Positions 11,506 to 19,189 of a stretch of DNA of 34,847 nt are shown here, piece after piece. Location of the stretch: positions 1-34,847 of the forward strand of contig JAIXTG010000114.1 of assembly GCA_027484285.1 (NCBI GenBank), in the 5' to 3' direction. The notes under the pieces are model-generated. The model did no database searches and was not told the DNA's origin. It was given only the letters and a program-made list of their open reading frames with translations. Source of the stretch: Oxalobacteraceae bacterium. Its GTDB lineage: Bacteria; Pseudomonadota; Gammaproteobacteria; Burkholderiales; Burkholderiaceae_D. The position numbers and the translations under genes are program-made. Within the stretch, counting starts at the first letter, position 1, and every line of letters starts with the position of its first letter.

Positions 11506-11913
11506 TTGAAGCACTTCATTACCCTCGCACTGGCAAGCCTGGTTACCACCTCTGCGCACTCGGCCAACTGGGTGGAAATCTCGTCGCATGCCGCTGGAGG
11601 CGTCCGGCAATACCTTGACCTCGACAGCATGGAGCGCAACCTCGGTTCGGTCGAACTGTCGCGCGTCATCGACTACCAGCCGGCCCACCGGCGCGAGATC
11701 GACCGCAAGGCCTACGCCTCCGAGCTCGTGCGAACCGAATTCGACTGCCCGTCGCGCGCAGTGCGTCGGATAGCGGTCACTGCCCATGCCGGACCCATGG
11801 CCCAGGGCGCGGTGGTGCACGAAAACAAGGAGTCGTCGCTGTGGGAAATCGACAGCTTTGATGAATTCACCGCGCCGCTGTGGAAAATCGCCTGCGCGGA
11901 ATTTGACCGCTGA
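11506..11913 (+). CDS. Small exported protein, resembles surface-adhesin protein E-like family
   Basis: 135-residue protein with a signal peptide (MKHFITLALASLVTTSAHSA, cleavage probably near residue 20). The mature part starts NWVEISS and carries YLDLDSM, a beta-rich pattern and two Cys (in EFDCPSR and KIACAEF) that could form a disulfide. The pattern W-x-x-I then YxDxxS and the late Cys pair resemble the surface-adhesin E-like domain found in many small betaproteobacterial secreted proteins; no adhesin activity is implied. The TTG start at 11506 is supported by GAGGAG at 11493-11498. It follows the transporter gene by 15 bases and may share its transcript. Confidence 0.72.
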   Translation: MKHFITLALASLVTTSAHSANWVEISSHAAGGVRQYLDLDSMERNLGSVELSRVIDYQPAHRREIDRKAYASELVRTEFDCPSRAVRRIAVTAHAGPMAQGAVVHENKESSLWEIDSFDEFTAPLWKIACAEFDR

Positions 11914-11924
11914 TGCGGGGGAGC

Positions 11925-11947
11925 GGAAGGCGACTCAGCGGCCTTCC
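11925..11947. terminator. Hairpin between convergent genes
   Basis: GGAAGGC (11925-11931) and GCCTTCC (11941-11947) form a 7-bp stem between the stop of the exported protein gene and the end of the leftward HTH gene, overlapping the last codons of the latter. There is no clear U-run, so this is a tentative terminator. Confidence 0.3.
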
Positions 11948-12222
11948 CGCAACCAGTCCGGATCGACATTCAGCAGGCAGGCCAGCGCCTGCAGCTTGTC
12001 CTGGGTCGGTATCGCCTCGCCGCTGAGCCAGCGAAAAACAGAACTGACTGCCACTGGCCTGCCGGTGTAAATCGCGTTGAAGTCGCGCGCAAGTTGCGAA
12101 TGCTCGTTTGGCCGGTAACCCGCCGCCTTCAGCGCATGGTGCAGCCGGTCACGGAAATTCAGCCGTTGCTGGAACGACGGCATCGACGTGTGCTGACGAA
12201 GGTACTGCGACACTCCCGCCAT
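11935..12222 (-). CDS. Small helix-turn-helix (XRE-like) DNA-binding protein
   Basis: 95-residue protein. Residues about 22-80 look like a lambda-repressor type helix-turn-helix: DRLHHALKAAGYRPN, then an unusual insertion, VSSVFRWLSGEAIPTQDKLQALACLLNV (recognition helix followed by the typical 'xIPxxxxLxxLAxxLxV' end) and a terminal DPDWLREGR. The start at 12222 is preferred because AGGAGG lies 4 bases ahead on the minus strand; the frame is open to 12354 and another ATG is at 12183. It is divergent from the hydratase gene, so it could regulate it, but nothing shows this directly. Target genes are unknown. Confidence 0.75.
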   Translation of the reverse strand: MAGVSQYLRQHTSMPSFQQRLNFRDRLHHALKAAGYRPNEHSQLARDFNAIYTGRPVAVSSVFRWLSGEAIPTQDKLQALACLLNVDPDWLREGR

Positions 12223-12516
12223 CATGCCTCCTGCCTGGTCGAAAAGGGGGTGAATCCCGCCCGTGTTTCCGGCGCTTCGATACCGTGAGCCCCACTTGCC
12301 GAAAGCACCGAAACCTCCCGGCACGAACGAAATCCACGAGGGAGACCTTAGCAAAGCGGGACGGAACGTGCTGATGGTCAGACAGCTGGCGCACCAATAT
12401 TGTGCAGCCTTGATTGCGGCGCAAATCCCCGGTCACAAGACACGAACTTTTCGGTATAAGGAGAGACTGATCGGTTTAGCCGGCATCGTCGCCGGCTTGA
12501 TGTCGCGGAGGCCGCC
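12223..12516. other. Divergent intergenic region, no gene seen
   Basis: This 294-bp interval separates the leftward HTH gene from the rightward hydratase gene. It contains a -10-like TATAAG at 12455-12460 without a convincing -35, a small GCCGGC...GCCGGC repeat at 12479-12497 and the GGAGG ribosome site of the hydratase gene (12507-12511). No ORF with convincing coding character lies here; the upstream extension of the HTH frame to 12354 reads as noncoding. Confidence 0.4.
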
Positions 12517-13362
12517 ATGCTGCTCGTTTCCCAGAAAAATGCGATTGCCCATGCCCTGCTGGAGTCGCTGAACCAGGGCCGGCTGATGGCGCCACTCTCG
12601 AATACCGTCGAACTGGATCAGGAAGGCGCTTACGACATCGCGCGCATCGAGATGAACATCCGCATCTCGGAAGGTGAAATACCGGTCGGGCGCAAGATCG
12701 GCTTCAGCAACCGCCAGATGCGCGCGGGGTACGGGCGGCTGGCGCCGATCACGGCCCCGCTGTGGGCAATGATGTATGACCGCACGGTGCATTTCGCCGA
12801 CGACAACCGGATCACGTTTGCTCTGGGTAAGCTTCCCCAGCCCCGCCTCGAGCCGGAACTGGTGTTCCGGCTGCACAGCACGCCGGCGAGCGACTGCACG
12901 GTGTTCGAGCTGATCGACTGCATCGACTGGATGGCCCATGCTTTCGAAATTGTGATCTCGCCCTACCCTGACTGGCATTTCGAACTGACTGATGCGATCG
13001 CCGCCTTCGGCCTGCACGGCGCACTGCTGGTCGGCGAGCCGCACACGCTGTCGGCAAAGAGCCGGCTGAACATCGGCGAAGTGCTGAGGCATGCCAGCGT
13101 ATCGCTGTCGCGCCTGCGGGACGGGGAAGCGGCAGTGGTGGCCACTGGCTTCGGCCAGTACGTGATGGACAGCCCGGTGCTCGCGCTATGGGACCTGCAT
13201 CAGCGGCTGCGGCGGCAACAGAACTTTCCGCCGCTGCGCGCCGGCGAGCTGATTACCACCGGCAGCTGGACCGACACCCACCCGGTCAGCCCCGGCGACG
13301 TCTGGAAAAGCGCATTCGCGTCGGTGAATATTCCGGGGCTGTGCGTCGAGTTCACCGCGTAG
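12517..13362 (+). CDS. 2-keto-4-pentenoate hydratase / 2-oxo-acid decarboxylase family enzyme (MhpD-like)
   Basis: 281-residue protein of the fumarylacetoacetate-hydrolase superfamily, MhpD/DmpH branch. Members add water to 2-keto-4-pentenoate or decarboxylate 4-oxalocrotonate in meta-cleavage pathways. Visible are GRKIGFSNRQMRA (about residues 63-75, the family's conserved GxKIGxT-like loop), a metal-site E-x-E in LEPELVFRL (about 111-119), and the C-terminal ELITTGSWTD segment matching the 'xxxxTGTLT' strand. An accompanying ring-cleavage dioxygenase is absent, so the substrate cannot be named. GGAGG precedes the ATG. It stands alone next to the tRNA gene. Confidence 0.8.
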   Translation: MLLVSQKNAIAHALLESLNQGRLMAPLSNTVELDQEGAYDIARIEMNIRISEGEIPVGRKIGFSNRQMRAGYGRLAPITAPLWAMMYDRTVHFADDNRITFALGKLPQPRLEPELVFRLHSTPASDCTVFELIDCIDWMAHAFEIVISPYPDWHFELTDAIAAFGLHGALLVGEPHTLSAKSRLNIGEVLRHASVSLSRLRDGEAAVVATGFGQYVMDSPVLALWDLHQRLRRQQNFPPLRAGELITTGSWTDTHPVSPGDVWKSAFASVNIPGLCVEFTA

Positions 13363-13402
13363 CGGATACCCGCGATTTCCCCATACCGGACAGGCGGCAC
13401 GG

Positions 13403-13408
13403 TAAAAT
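13403..13408 (+). promoter_or_regulatory. Candidate -10 box of the tRNA-Gly gene
   Basis: TAAAAT lies 9 bases ahead of the first base of the tRNA, the expected place for a stable-RNA promoter. No good -35 is evident 17 bases upstream, so only the -10 is proposed. Confidence 0.4.
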
Positions 13409-13417
13409 CCGCACCGT

Positions 13418-13491
13418 GCGGGTGTAGTTCAATGGCAGAACGGCAGCTTCCCAAGCTGCATACGAGGGTTCGATTCCCTTCACCCGCTCCA
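13418..13491 (+). tRNA. tRNA-Gly(CCC)
   Basis: A 74-nt cloverleaf can be folded by hand. The acceptor stem is GCGGGTG (13418-13424) with CACCCGC (13481-13487), then the discriminator T and encoded CCA (13489-13491). The anticodon stem GCAGC/GCTGC holds the loop TTCCCAA, giving anticodon CCC at 13450-13452, which reads GGG. The T-arm has GAGGGTTCGATTCCCTT. The 3' end is followed 239 bases later by a tyrosine recombinase gene, so this is the likely integration site of the element downstream. Confidence 0.96.
13470..13491 (+). other. Putative attachment site (attL) in the tRNA 3' end
   Basis: Integrases of the P4/IntB13 type recombine at the 3' end of tRNA genes, and ICEclc-like elements use tRNA-Gly. 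The last roughly 18-22 bases of this tRNA (T-loop to CCA) are therefore the proposed left attachment core. The matching right copy was not recognised in the window, so the exact core and the element's far end are unknown. Confidence 0.5.
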
Positions 13492-13575
13492 CTTCGACTT
13501 TCCACGGACTTCCAGAAAAGACCATGGAGTGTCGCAAGTGATTGTCACGGTTCAGCTTTTTCGCCATCGTTGAAT

Positions 13576-13635
13576 CCAGTGACTGCCAGCGAAAACCACT
13601 GACTGCCGGTACAAAGCGGTACATCAAGTGGTACA
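13576..13635 (+). repeat. Direct repeats in the attL-proximal region, candidate integrase arm sites
   Basis: Two copies of CCAsTGACTGCC (13576-13587 and 13596-13607, 20-bp period, one mismatch) are followed by three copies of GGTACA (13608-13613, 13618-13623, 13630-13635). They lie between the tRNA 3' end and the integrase gene, where arm-type binding sites or a self-regulatory site of a tyrosine recombinase would be expected. The role is inferred from position. Confidence 0.5.
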
Positions 13636-13730
13636 TCGGAACGCGGAGCTTCCCACTTTCGCATTCTTGCTGGAGGAGCGCGGGGACGAACAGGACCATG
13701 CAGCCAACTCGATTCTCAGGAGTTGGGCTC

Positions 13731-15656
13731 ATGCTCTCAGACCTCATGGTTCGTCAGGCCAAGACGACCGGCAAACCGTACACGCTGGCCGATGCCGACG
13801 GCCTCTCCCTCTTCGTTTCCGCCAACGGCGCCAAGGCTTGGCACTTCCGCTTCACGTGGGGCGGCAAGCGCGATCGCATGTCCTTCGGCAGCTACCCGGC
13901 CCTCTCCCTGAAGGAGGCGCGCGAGCTTCGTGATGGAGCCCGCACGCTGCTCGCCAAGGGCGTCAACCCGCACACCGAACGCAAGCGCAAGCGCCACGCC
14001 ATCGTGTTGGCGGGCGAACACACGTTCAAAGCGGTCTATGACCAGTGGCTGGCACATCGCAAGCTGTCGTTGGAGGAAGGACGGCAGACCAGCCTGGAGC
14101 AGATCGCCCGCGTCTTCAAGAAAGACGTGTTCCCGGTGCTGCACCACCTGACGATCTACGACATCACGCGCGCGCACCTGCTGGACATCATCGGCAAGGT
14201 GGAAAAGCGCGGCTCGCTGTCGGTGGCCGAGAAGCTCAGGACGTGGTTCACCCAACTGTTCACCTATGCCACGGTGGCGATCCCGAACATGCACGACAAC
14301 CCCTCCAAGGACTTGGAGGTCGTCGCGCTGCCGCTGCCGCCGGTCGAACACAACCCGTTCCTACGCATGCCAGAGCTGCCGATCATGTTGCAGACGCTGC
14401 GCAAGTACCGCGGGCGCCTGAACACGCAGTTGGGCATTCGGCTGCTGATGCTCACCGGCGTGCGCACCGGCGAGCTGCGTTTCGCCACGCCCGACCAGTT
14501 CGACCTTGAGCAAGGCCTGTGGATCATCCCGGTGGCCAGGCTCAAGCAGCGCGCGCTACTCACGAAGAAGAAGCGCAAGCGCCTGGTGGACATCCCGCCC
14601 TACATCGTGCCACTGTCGGTGCAGGCCCAGGAAATCGTTCGCCACCTGCTGGACCAGTGCAAGCCGGCCCAGGCCTACCTCATCCCGGGCGACTGGTGCT
14701 TGAAGCACACCGTCAGCGAGAACACGTTCAACGGCGCGCTCAAGCGCATGGGCTACGAGGACCAGCTCACGGGGCACGGCATCCGCGCGACGATTTCGAC
14801 CGCGCTCAACGAACTCGGCTACCCGAAGAAGTGGGTGGATGCCCAGCTCTCGCACGCCGACCCGGACAAGATCAGCGCGACCTACAACCACGCCGAGTAC
14901 GTCGAGCAGCGCCGCGTGATGATGCAGGATTGGGCGGATCGCCTGGACCTGTTCGAGCAGAACCAGGTCGAGATCGCCAGCCGCCACCTGACCATCACGC
15001 TGCAAGGTCTGCCGACCATCGCCGGCCAGGCGGCCGTGCAGCCGCCGGTTGTCGACCTCACCGCGCCGCAGTTGATCGTGACCGCGCCGACGCCCAATAT
15101 GCCCACAGCGCCGGCATCGGTGCAGCGGTTGTCGGCCGTGCGCATGCCCGAATACGCCCGGCCGCGGCTGTCGGACGCGCAGCGCGAACGCCTGCAGGTG
15201 CTGGAGACCTTCGAGGCGCCGCACAACCTTTCGGTGGCGAACTACGCCAAGCTCGCGGGCAAGTCGCGCCGCTGGATCACCTATGAGATCCAGGCCGGCA
15301 ACCTGCTGTCCATCCACATGGGCCATCGGGGGCAGCGGGTGCCGGACTGGCAGCTCGATCCGCTCAAGCGCAGGCTCGTGCAGTCCGTGCTCAAGCAGGT
15401 GCCGCGGGGTCTCGACACTTGGTCCATCTACCACTCGCTCCTGCAGTCCTATGACGCGCTGGGCGGACGCTCAGCCATCGAGGCCGTCAGCCCGAAGAAC
15501 CTGCATCTGGCCGCGCGGCTGGTCGCGGCGCGGAGCGTCGCGGTGGACGACCCCGCAGAGGCTTCCAACATCCCGGTGGAAGTGCGGCAGCGCGTGCAGC
15601 GGCTGGTGCGTGACGCCATTACGGCAGATGTGTCGGATGACCTGGTAGCGCCATGA
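13731..15656 (+). CDS. int: P4-type tyrosine recombinase (island/ICE integrase) with long C-terminal extension
   Basis: 641-residue site-specific integrase. It begins with the DUF4102 arm-binding domain (LTVRQAK-like MVRQAKTTGKPYTLADADGL). The catalytic domain carries Arg245 (GVRTGELR), His349 and Arg352 (HGIR), His375 (LSHADPDK) and the nucleophile Tyr385 (TYNHAEY), so the active site is complete. About 255 further residues follow the Tyr, far longer than phage P4 integrase but like IntB13 of ICEclc (about 657 residues), which also uses tRNA-Gly. The start at 13731 is chosen because CAGGAG lies 8 bases ahead; the frame is open from 13542. It marks the left edge of the mobile region. The C-terminal extension has no assigned function here. 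Confidence 0.92.
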   Translation: MLSDLMVRQAKTTGKPYTLADADGLSLFVSANGAKAWHFRFTWGGKRDRMSFGSYPALSLKEARELRDGARTLLAKGVNPHTERKRKRHAIVLAGEHTFKAVYDQWLAHRKLSLEEGRQTSLEQIARVFKKDVFPVLHHLTIYDITRAHLLDIIGKVEKRGSLSVAEKLRTWFTQLFTYATVAIPNMHDNPSKDLEVVALPLPPVEHNPFLRMPELPIMLQTLRKYRGRLNTQLGIRLLMLTGVRTGELRFATPDQFDLEQGLWIIPVARLKQRALLTKKKRKRLVDIPPYIVPLSVQAQEIVRHLLDQCKPAQAYLIPGDWCLKHTVSENTFNGALKRMGYEDQLTGHGIRATISTALNELGYPKKWVDAQLSHADPDKISATYNHAEYVEQRRVMMQDWADRLDLFEQNQVEIASRHLTITLQGLPTIAGQAAVQPPVVDLTAPQLIVTAPTPNMPTAPASVQRLSAVRMPEYARPRLSDAQRERLQVLETFEAPHNLSVANYAKLAGKSRRWITYEIQAGNLLSIHMGHRGQRVPDWQLDPLKRRLVQSVLKQVPRGLDTWSIYHSLLQSYDALGGRSAIEAVSPKNLHLAARLVAARSVAVDDPAEASNIPVEVRQRVQRLVRDAITADVSDDLVAP

Positions 15657-15729
15657 GGCACAAGACTGGGCCGTACCTCGATACGGTGCGGCGCTTCATA
15701 GGAGACATAGCGAGTGATCCAGCCCAGCG

Positions 15730-16422
15730 TCAACCTGCTTCAGGGTCTTTGGGCTTTTCGCCCGTGGTCGCTCCTTCGCCGTAGAACTGCACGCCGAGTT
15801 CGATGCGTGGTCGGCCCGAGGCGATGCGATGACGGTTGGTGTCCCGCAGCGAGTAAACACAGCCGCAGTATTCCTGCTGGTAGAAGTTCTCGCGCTTGCT
15901 GATCTCGATCATGCGCGCCGAGCCGCCACCCTTGCGCCAGTTGTATTCCCAGTACATCACACCTGGGTACTTGGCCGCCGCACGCACGCCGCAGTCGTTG
16001 ATCTGCTGCATGTTCTTCCAACGCGATATACTCAGAGAACTGGTGATCACCGGAAAGCCATGCTCATGCGCATACAGCGCCGTGCGCTCGAAGCGCATGT
16101 CGAAGCACATGGTGCAGCGCACGCCGCGCTCGGGCTCGTGCTCCATCCCCCGGGCCCGCTCGAACCAGTTGTCCCGATCGTAGTCGGCATCGATGAAGGG
16201 CACGCCGAACTGCTCGGCGAAGCGGATGTTCTCGTTCTTGCGCAGCTCGTATTCCTTGAGCGGATGGATGTTGGGGTTGTAGAAGAAGATGGTGTAGTCG
16301 ATGCCAGAGGCCAGCATGGCCTCCATGACCTCGCCCGAGCACGGCGCGCAGCAGGAATGCAGCAGCACCTTGTCATGGCCGCCGGGCAGCGCAAGCGGTT
16401 TGCGTTCGATGGTGGTGTTCAT
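15730..16422 (-). CDS. queH: Epoxyqueuosine reductase QueH (cobalamin-independent)
   Basis: 230-residue member of DUF208, shown in other bacteria to reduce epoxyqueuosine to queuosine at position 34 of GUN tRNAs, the last step of queuosine synthesis. It replaces the unrelated B12-dependent QueG. The Fe-S/metal cysteines are visible: [10 protein letters not shown] (Cys24, 25, 28), RCTMC (Cys103, 106) and YCGCVYS (Cys186, 188). Its ATG overlaps the stop of the metR-like gene by 4 bases (ATGA), so the two are translationally coupled. No other queuosine gene is in the window; the other steps must come from elsewhere in the genome. Confidence 0.92.
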   Translation of the reverse strand: MNTTIERKPLALPGGHDKVLLHSCCAPCSGEVMEAMLASGIDYTIFFYNPNIHPLKEYELRKNENIRFAEQFGVPFIDADYDRDNWFERARGMEHEPERGVRCTMCFDMRFERTALYAHEHGFPVITSSLSISRWKNMQQINDCGVRAAAKYPGVMYWEYNWRKGGGSARMIEISKRENFYQQEYCGCVYSLRDTNRHRIASGRPRIELGVQFYGEGATTGEKPKDPEAG

Positions 16423-17330
16423 CTTTTGGCTCCTCGCGCGGTGGCGGTGGCTGGCTGGCGGGCCAGTTCGATGAAGGCCCGCACGTAGTCGATGGCCGTG
16501 TCCGCCTCGCGCGCGCCCAGGAAGATCTGCTTGGCAATGCCGCGCGCACCCAGCCGCACGGGCACCACGTCCATCTTGGCCGCGTACTCCTCGACCAGCC
16601 AGCGCGGCAGGGCGGCCACCCCGCGGCCGCTGGCCACCATCTGCAGCATGATGTCGGTGGTTTCGATGGCCTTGTGGCGCTTGGGCGTGACACCGGCCGG
16701 CAGCAGGAACTGGTTGTAGATGTCCAGGCGCTCGATGTCCACGGGATAGCTGATGAGCACCTCTTGGGTCAGCTGCTGGGGCTTCACGTAAGCCGCCGAA
16801 GCCAGGGCATGGCCCTTGGCCACGACCAATACCTGTTCGTAGTCGAACACCGGCTCGAACTTCAGGCCCGGCTTGTAGAGCGGATCAGGCGTGACCAGCA
16901 GGTCGATCTCGTAGCCGAACAGCGCGCCGATCCCGCCGAACTGGAACTTCTGCTTGACGTCCACATCCACGTCGGGCCATGCGGCCAAGTAGGGCGACAC
17001 CACCTTGAGCAACCACTGGTAGCAAGGGTGGCATTCCATGCCGATGCGCAGCGCACCGCGCTCGCCCTGCGCGAACTGGCCTAGGCGCTCTTCGGCCAGG
17101 TCCAGTTGCGGCAGCACACGGTTCGCCACCGCCAGCAGGTACTGCCCGGCTTGTGTCAGGCGCAGGCTTCGGCCTTCGCGCAGCCAGATGTCGGTGCCCA
17201 ATTGTTGCTCCAGCTTCTTCATGCTGTGACTCAGGGCCGACTGGGTGAGGTTCAACACGCCCGCGGCAGCCGTCAACGACCCTTGCTTTTCGACCTGCTG
17301 GACGATGCTGAGGTGGATGCGCTCAAGCAT
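16419..17330 (-). CDS. metR: LysR-family regulator, MetR-like
   Basis: 303-residue LysR-type activator. Residues 1-60 form the winged helix-turn-helix ([28 protein letters not shown]), and the rest is the periplasmic-binding-protein-like effector domain. [14 protein letters not shown] and the start [10 protein letters not shown] are typical of MetR, which activates metE using homocysteine as co-inducer. It is divergent from the flavin reductase-mesX-mesD unit and close to metE, the classical MetR context. A 37-bp element carrying an imperfect palindrome starts 15 bases before its start codon and recurs before metE, which suggests it controls both units and possibly itself. queH overlaps its end. 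Confidence 0.9.
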   Translation of the reverse strand: MLERIHLSIVQQVEKQGSLTAAAGVLNLTQSALSHSMKKLEQQLGTDIWLREGRSLRLTQAGQYLLAVANRVLPQLDLAEERLGQFAQGERGALRIGMECHPCYQWLLKVVSPYLAAWPDVDVDVKQKFQFGGIGALFGYEIDLLVTPDPLYKPGLKFEPVFDYEQVLVVAKGHALASAAYVKPQQLTQEVLISYPVDIERLDIYNQFLLPAGVTPKRHKAIETTDIMLQMVASGRGVAALPRWLVEEYAAKMDVVPVRLGARGIAKQIFLGAREADTAIDYVRAFIELARQPATATARGAKR

Positions 17331-17345
17331 TCAAATGACTCGTGC

Positions 17346-17382
17346 TCATGGATTGTTGAAATAAGACCATTTTACTTCATTG
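17346..17382 (+). promoter_or_regulatory. Putative MetR operator, copy 1 (mesX-mesD side)
   Basis: This 37-bp element is 33/37 identical to the element at 20385-20421 before metE. Its core at 17357-17379 is the imperfect palindrome TGAAATAAG-N5-TTTACTTCA (7 of 9 positions match). A second MetR-box-like 13-mer, TGACTCGTGCTCA, overlaps its left edge at 17336-17348. LysR-type activators commonly bind such paired sites next to a -35 box. It starts 15 bases from the metR start codon. Confidence 0.72.
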
Positions 17383-17399
17383 ACTCACATCAATACCAT
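17371..17399 (+). promoter_or_regulatory. Candidate sigma-70 promoter of the flavin reductase-mesX-mesD unit
   Basis: -35 TTTACT (17371-17376) lies in the right arm of the operator palindrome and is followed after 17 bases by -10 TACCAT (17394-17399). The same arrangement is found before metE. A transcript starting near 17406 would have a leader of about 90 bases. Confidence 0.5.
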
Positions 17400-17493
17400 C
17401 CGTTCCCATTGTTCGTTTGCACTCTGGGAGCGGCCATGGCAAGGCCGGGCGAATTTCCCGGCGCGGCGCGAACCCATCCTCATGAAAGCAAAG

Positions 17494-18075
17494 ATGACAC
17501 GTCCACTCCGCTTGGTCGCGGTGTCCGGCGGGCTGCAACGCCCCTCCAGGTCGGCAGCCTTGGCAGAGCACCTGCTGGACCTGATCGCCGAAGAAGTCCC
17601 GTGCGAACAGCGCCTGGTCGAACTGGGTCAGCTCGCACCGCAGCTCGCCGGTGCCGTCTGGCGCTCCCAACTGCCCGATACAGTGGAGCGGGAACTGGCG
17701 GCGGTCGAGCGCGCCGATGTTCTGGTGGTGGCGACACCGGTCTTCCGCGGCTCCTACACGGGCTTGTTCAAGCACTTCTTCGACTTCATCGACCAGGACG
17801 CCTTGGTGGACAAGCCCGTCCTGTTGGCGGCCACAGGCGGCAGCGAGCGTCATGCCCTGGTGATCGACCACCAGCTGCGGCCGCTGTTCAGCTTTTTCCA
17901 AGCACGCACATTGCCGCTGGGCGTCTACGCGACCGACAAGGATTTCTTCGACTACCGCCTGCGGGACGAGGCCTTGATCGCCCGGGCCGGACTGGCGGTC
18001 CAACGGGCATTGCCGCTGGTCGAACTGGCGCGCCATGCCAAGCCATCTCCGATCGAGGAAGTGCTTGCGGCCTGA
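17494..18075 (+). CDS. NADPH-dependent FMN reductase (MsuE-like)
   Basis: 193-residue flavodoxin-fold reductase. LVAVSGGLQRPSRSAALAEHL at the N-terminus is the FMN phosphate-binding loop (SGG, RPSRS), and TPVFRGSYTGLFKHFFDF (mid-protein) is the second conserved segment of the NADPH-dependent FMN reductase family. It resembles MsuE, which supplies reduced FMN to flavin-dependent monooxygenases. Here the next gene encodes a DUF1852 protein that needs oxygen for methionine synthesis in the family studied, so a role in feeding it reduced flavin is a reasonable inference. The start is uncertain: ATG at 17494 matches homologues, ATG at 17482 is also possible; neither has a strong ribosome site. Confidence 0.82.
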   Translation: MTRPLRLVAVSGGLQRPSRSAALAEHLLDLIAEEVPCEQRLVELGQLAPQLAGAVWRSQLPDTVERELAAVERADVLVVATPVFRGSYTGLFKHFFDFIDQDALVDKPVLLAATGGSERHALVIDHQLRPLFSFFQARTLPLGVYATDKDFFDYRLRDEALIARAGLAVQRALPLVELARHAKPSPIEEVLAA

Positions 18076-18120
18076 GGCACGCATCGACCTTCATCTCCAC
18101 CATCCGCGCAGCAGATCGTC

Positions 18121-19104
18121 ATGAACGAAGAATTTACTTTCAGCCTCAAAAGCATTTGTTTCGATGAGAACTACCACCCTTCGGACAGCACACGCATCAC
18201 CACCAACTTTGCCAACCTGGCCCGGGGGACGAGTCGGCAACAGAACCTGCGCAACACGCTGAGGATGATCGACCATCGCTTTAACGACCTGGCGCATTGG
18301 GACAATCCGACGGGAGACCGCTACTCGGTCGAGCTTGAGATCGTGTCCGTCGAGATGAACATGGACGCCGAGAGCAGCCATGGTGCATTTCCATTGATCG
18401 AGATCCTGAAGACCTACATCATCGACAAGAAGACGAACCGACGCATCGACGGCATCGTGGGAAACAATTTCTCCTCCTACGTGCGCGACTACGACTTCAG
18501 CGTCCTGCTTCCGGGGTACAACGCCGATCGCGCGGAATTCAGTACCCCGGACGATTTTGGCGACCTGCATGGCAAGCTGTTCAAGCAATTCGCCAACTCG
18601 CGCACCTACAAGGAGCGCTTCCACAAGCCGCCCGTCATCTGCATCAGTGCCTCGACCAGCAAGACCTACCGACGGACCGGCAACCAGCACCCCATCCTGG
18701 GCGCCGAGTACCAGCAGAACGAACTGTCCTCCACCGACCAGTACTTCGCGAAGATGGGGATGCAGGTCCGCTTCTTCATGCCGCCCAATGGCGTCGCGCC
18801 GTTGGCGTTCTACTTCCACGGCGACCTGCTGAACGACTACACGAATCTGGAGCTGATCGGCACCATCAGCACGATGGAGACCTTTCAGAAGATCTACCGC
18901 CCCGAGATCTACAACGCCAACTCCGCGGCGGGCATCTTCTACCAGCCGAGCCTGAAGAACCAGGACTACTCGCTGACGCAGATCGTCTACGACCGGGAAG
19001 AACGCAGCCAGCTGGCAGTCAAGCAGGGGAAGTTCGCGGAAGAGCACTTCATCAAGCCGTACAAGAACGTTCTTGAACAATGGGCTGCCAGTTGCGCGCT
19101 CTGA
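18121..19104 (+). CDS. mesX: DUF1852 protein, partner of MesD core methionine synthase
   Basis: 327-residue soluble protein of DUF1852. Price and colleagues showed genetically, with members from aerobic bacteria, that MesD methionine synthase works only with a DUF1852 protein and with oxygen, and needs neither methylfolate nor cobalamin. The chemistry of DUF1852 is unknown. The sequence has no familiar cofactor motif; it has many aromatic residues and several conserved-looking His/Asp/Glu segments (HGAFPLIEILKTY, YVRDYDFSVLLPGY, FYFHGDLLNDYTNLE). It lies 45 bases after the flavin reductase gene and 85 bases before mesD, in line with one operon. I infer that it generates or transfers the methyl group by an oxygen-dependent reaction. 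Confidence 0.9.
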   Translation: MNEEFTFSLKSICFDENYHPSDSTRITTNFANLARGTSRQQNLRNTLRMIDHRFNDLAHWDNPTGDRYSVELEIVSVEMNMDAESSHGAFPLIEILKTYIIDKKTNRRIDGIVGNNFSSYVRDYDFSVLLPGYNADRAEFSTPDDFGDLHGKLFKQFANSRTYKERFHKPPVICISASTSKTYRRTGNQHPILGAEYQQNELSSTDQYFAKMGMQVRFFMPPNGVAPLAFYFHGDLLNDYTNLELIGTISTMETFQKIYRPEIYNANSAAGIFYQPSLKNQDYSLTQIVYDREERSQLAVKQGKFAEEHFIKPYKNVLEQWAASCAL

Positions 19105-19189
19105 CACCACCGCATTGCTTCGCAAATCGGGCAAAACGGTCCCCAAAGTACGCCCGCCACCCTCATCCTTGTTAGAAAGAAATCCTCAG

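Noticed and set aside
12223..12354. Extended N-terminus of the small helix-turn-helix protein from a start at 12354
   Set aside because: The extra residues are Gly/Ser-rich without family character, and the strong AGGAGG site supports the start at 12222.
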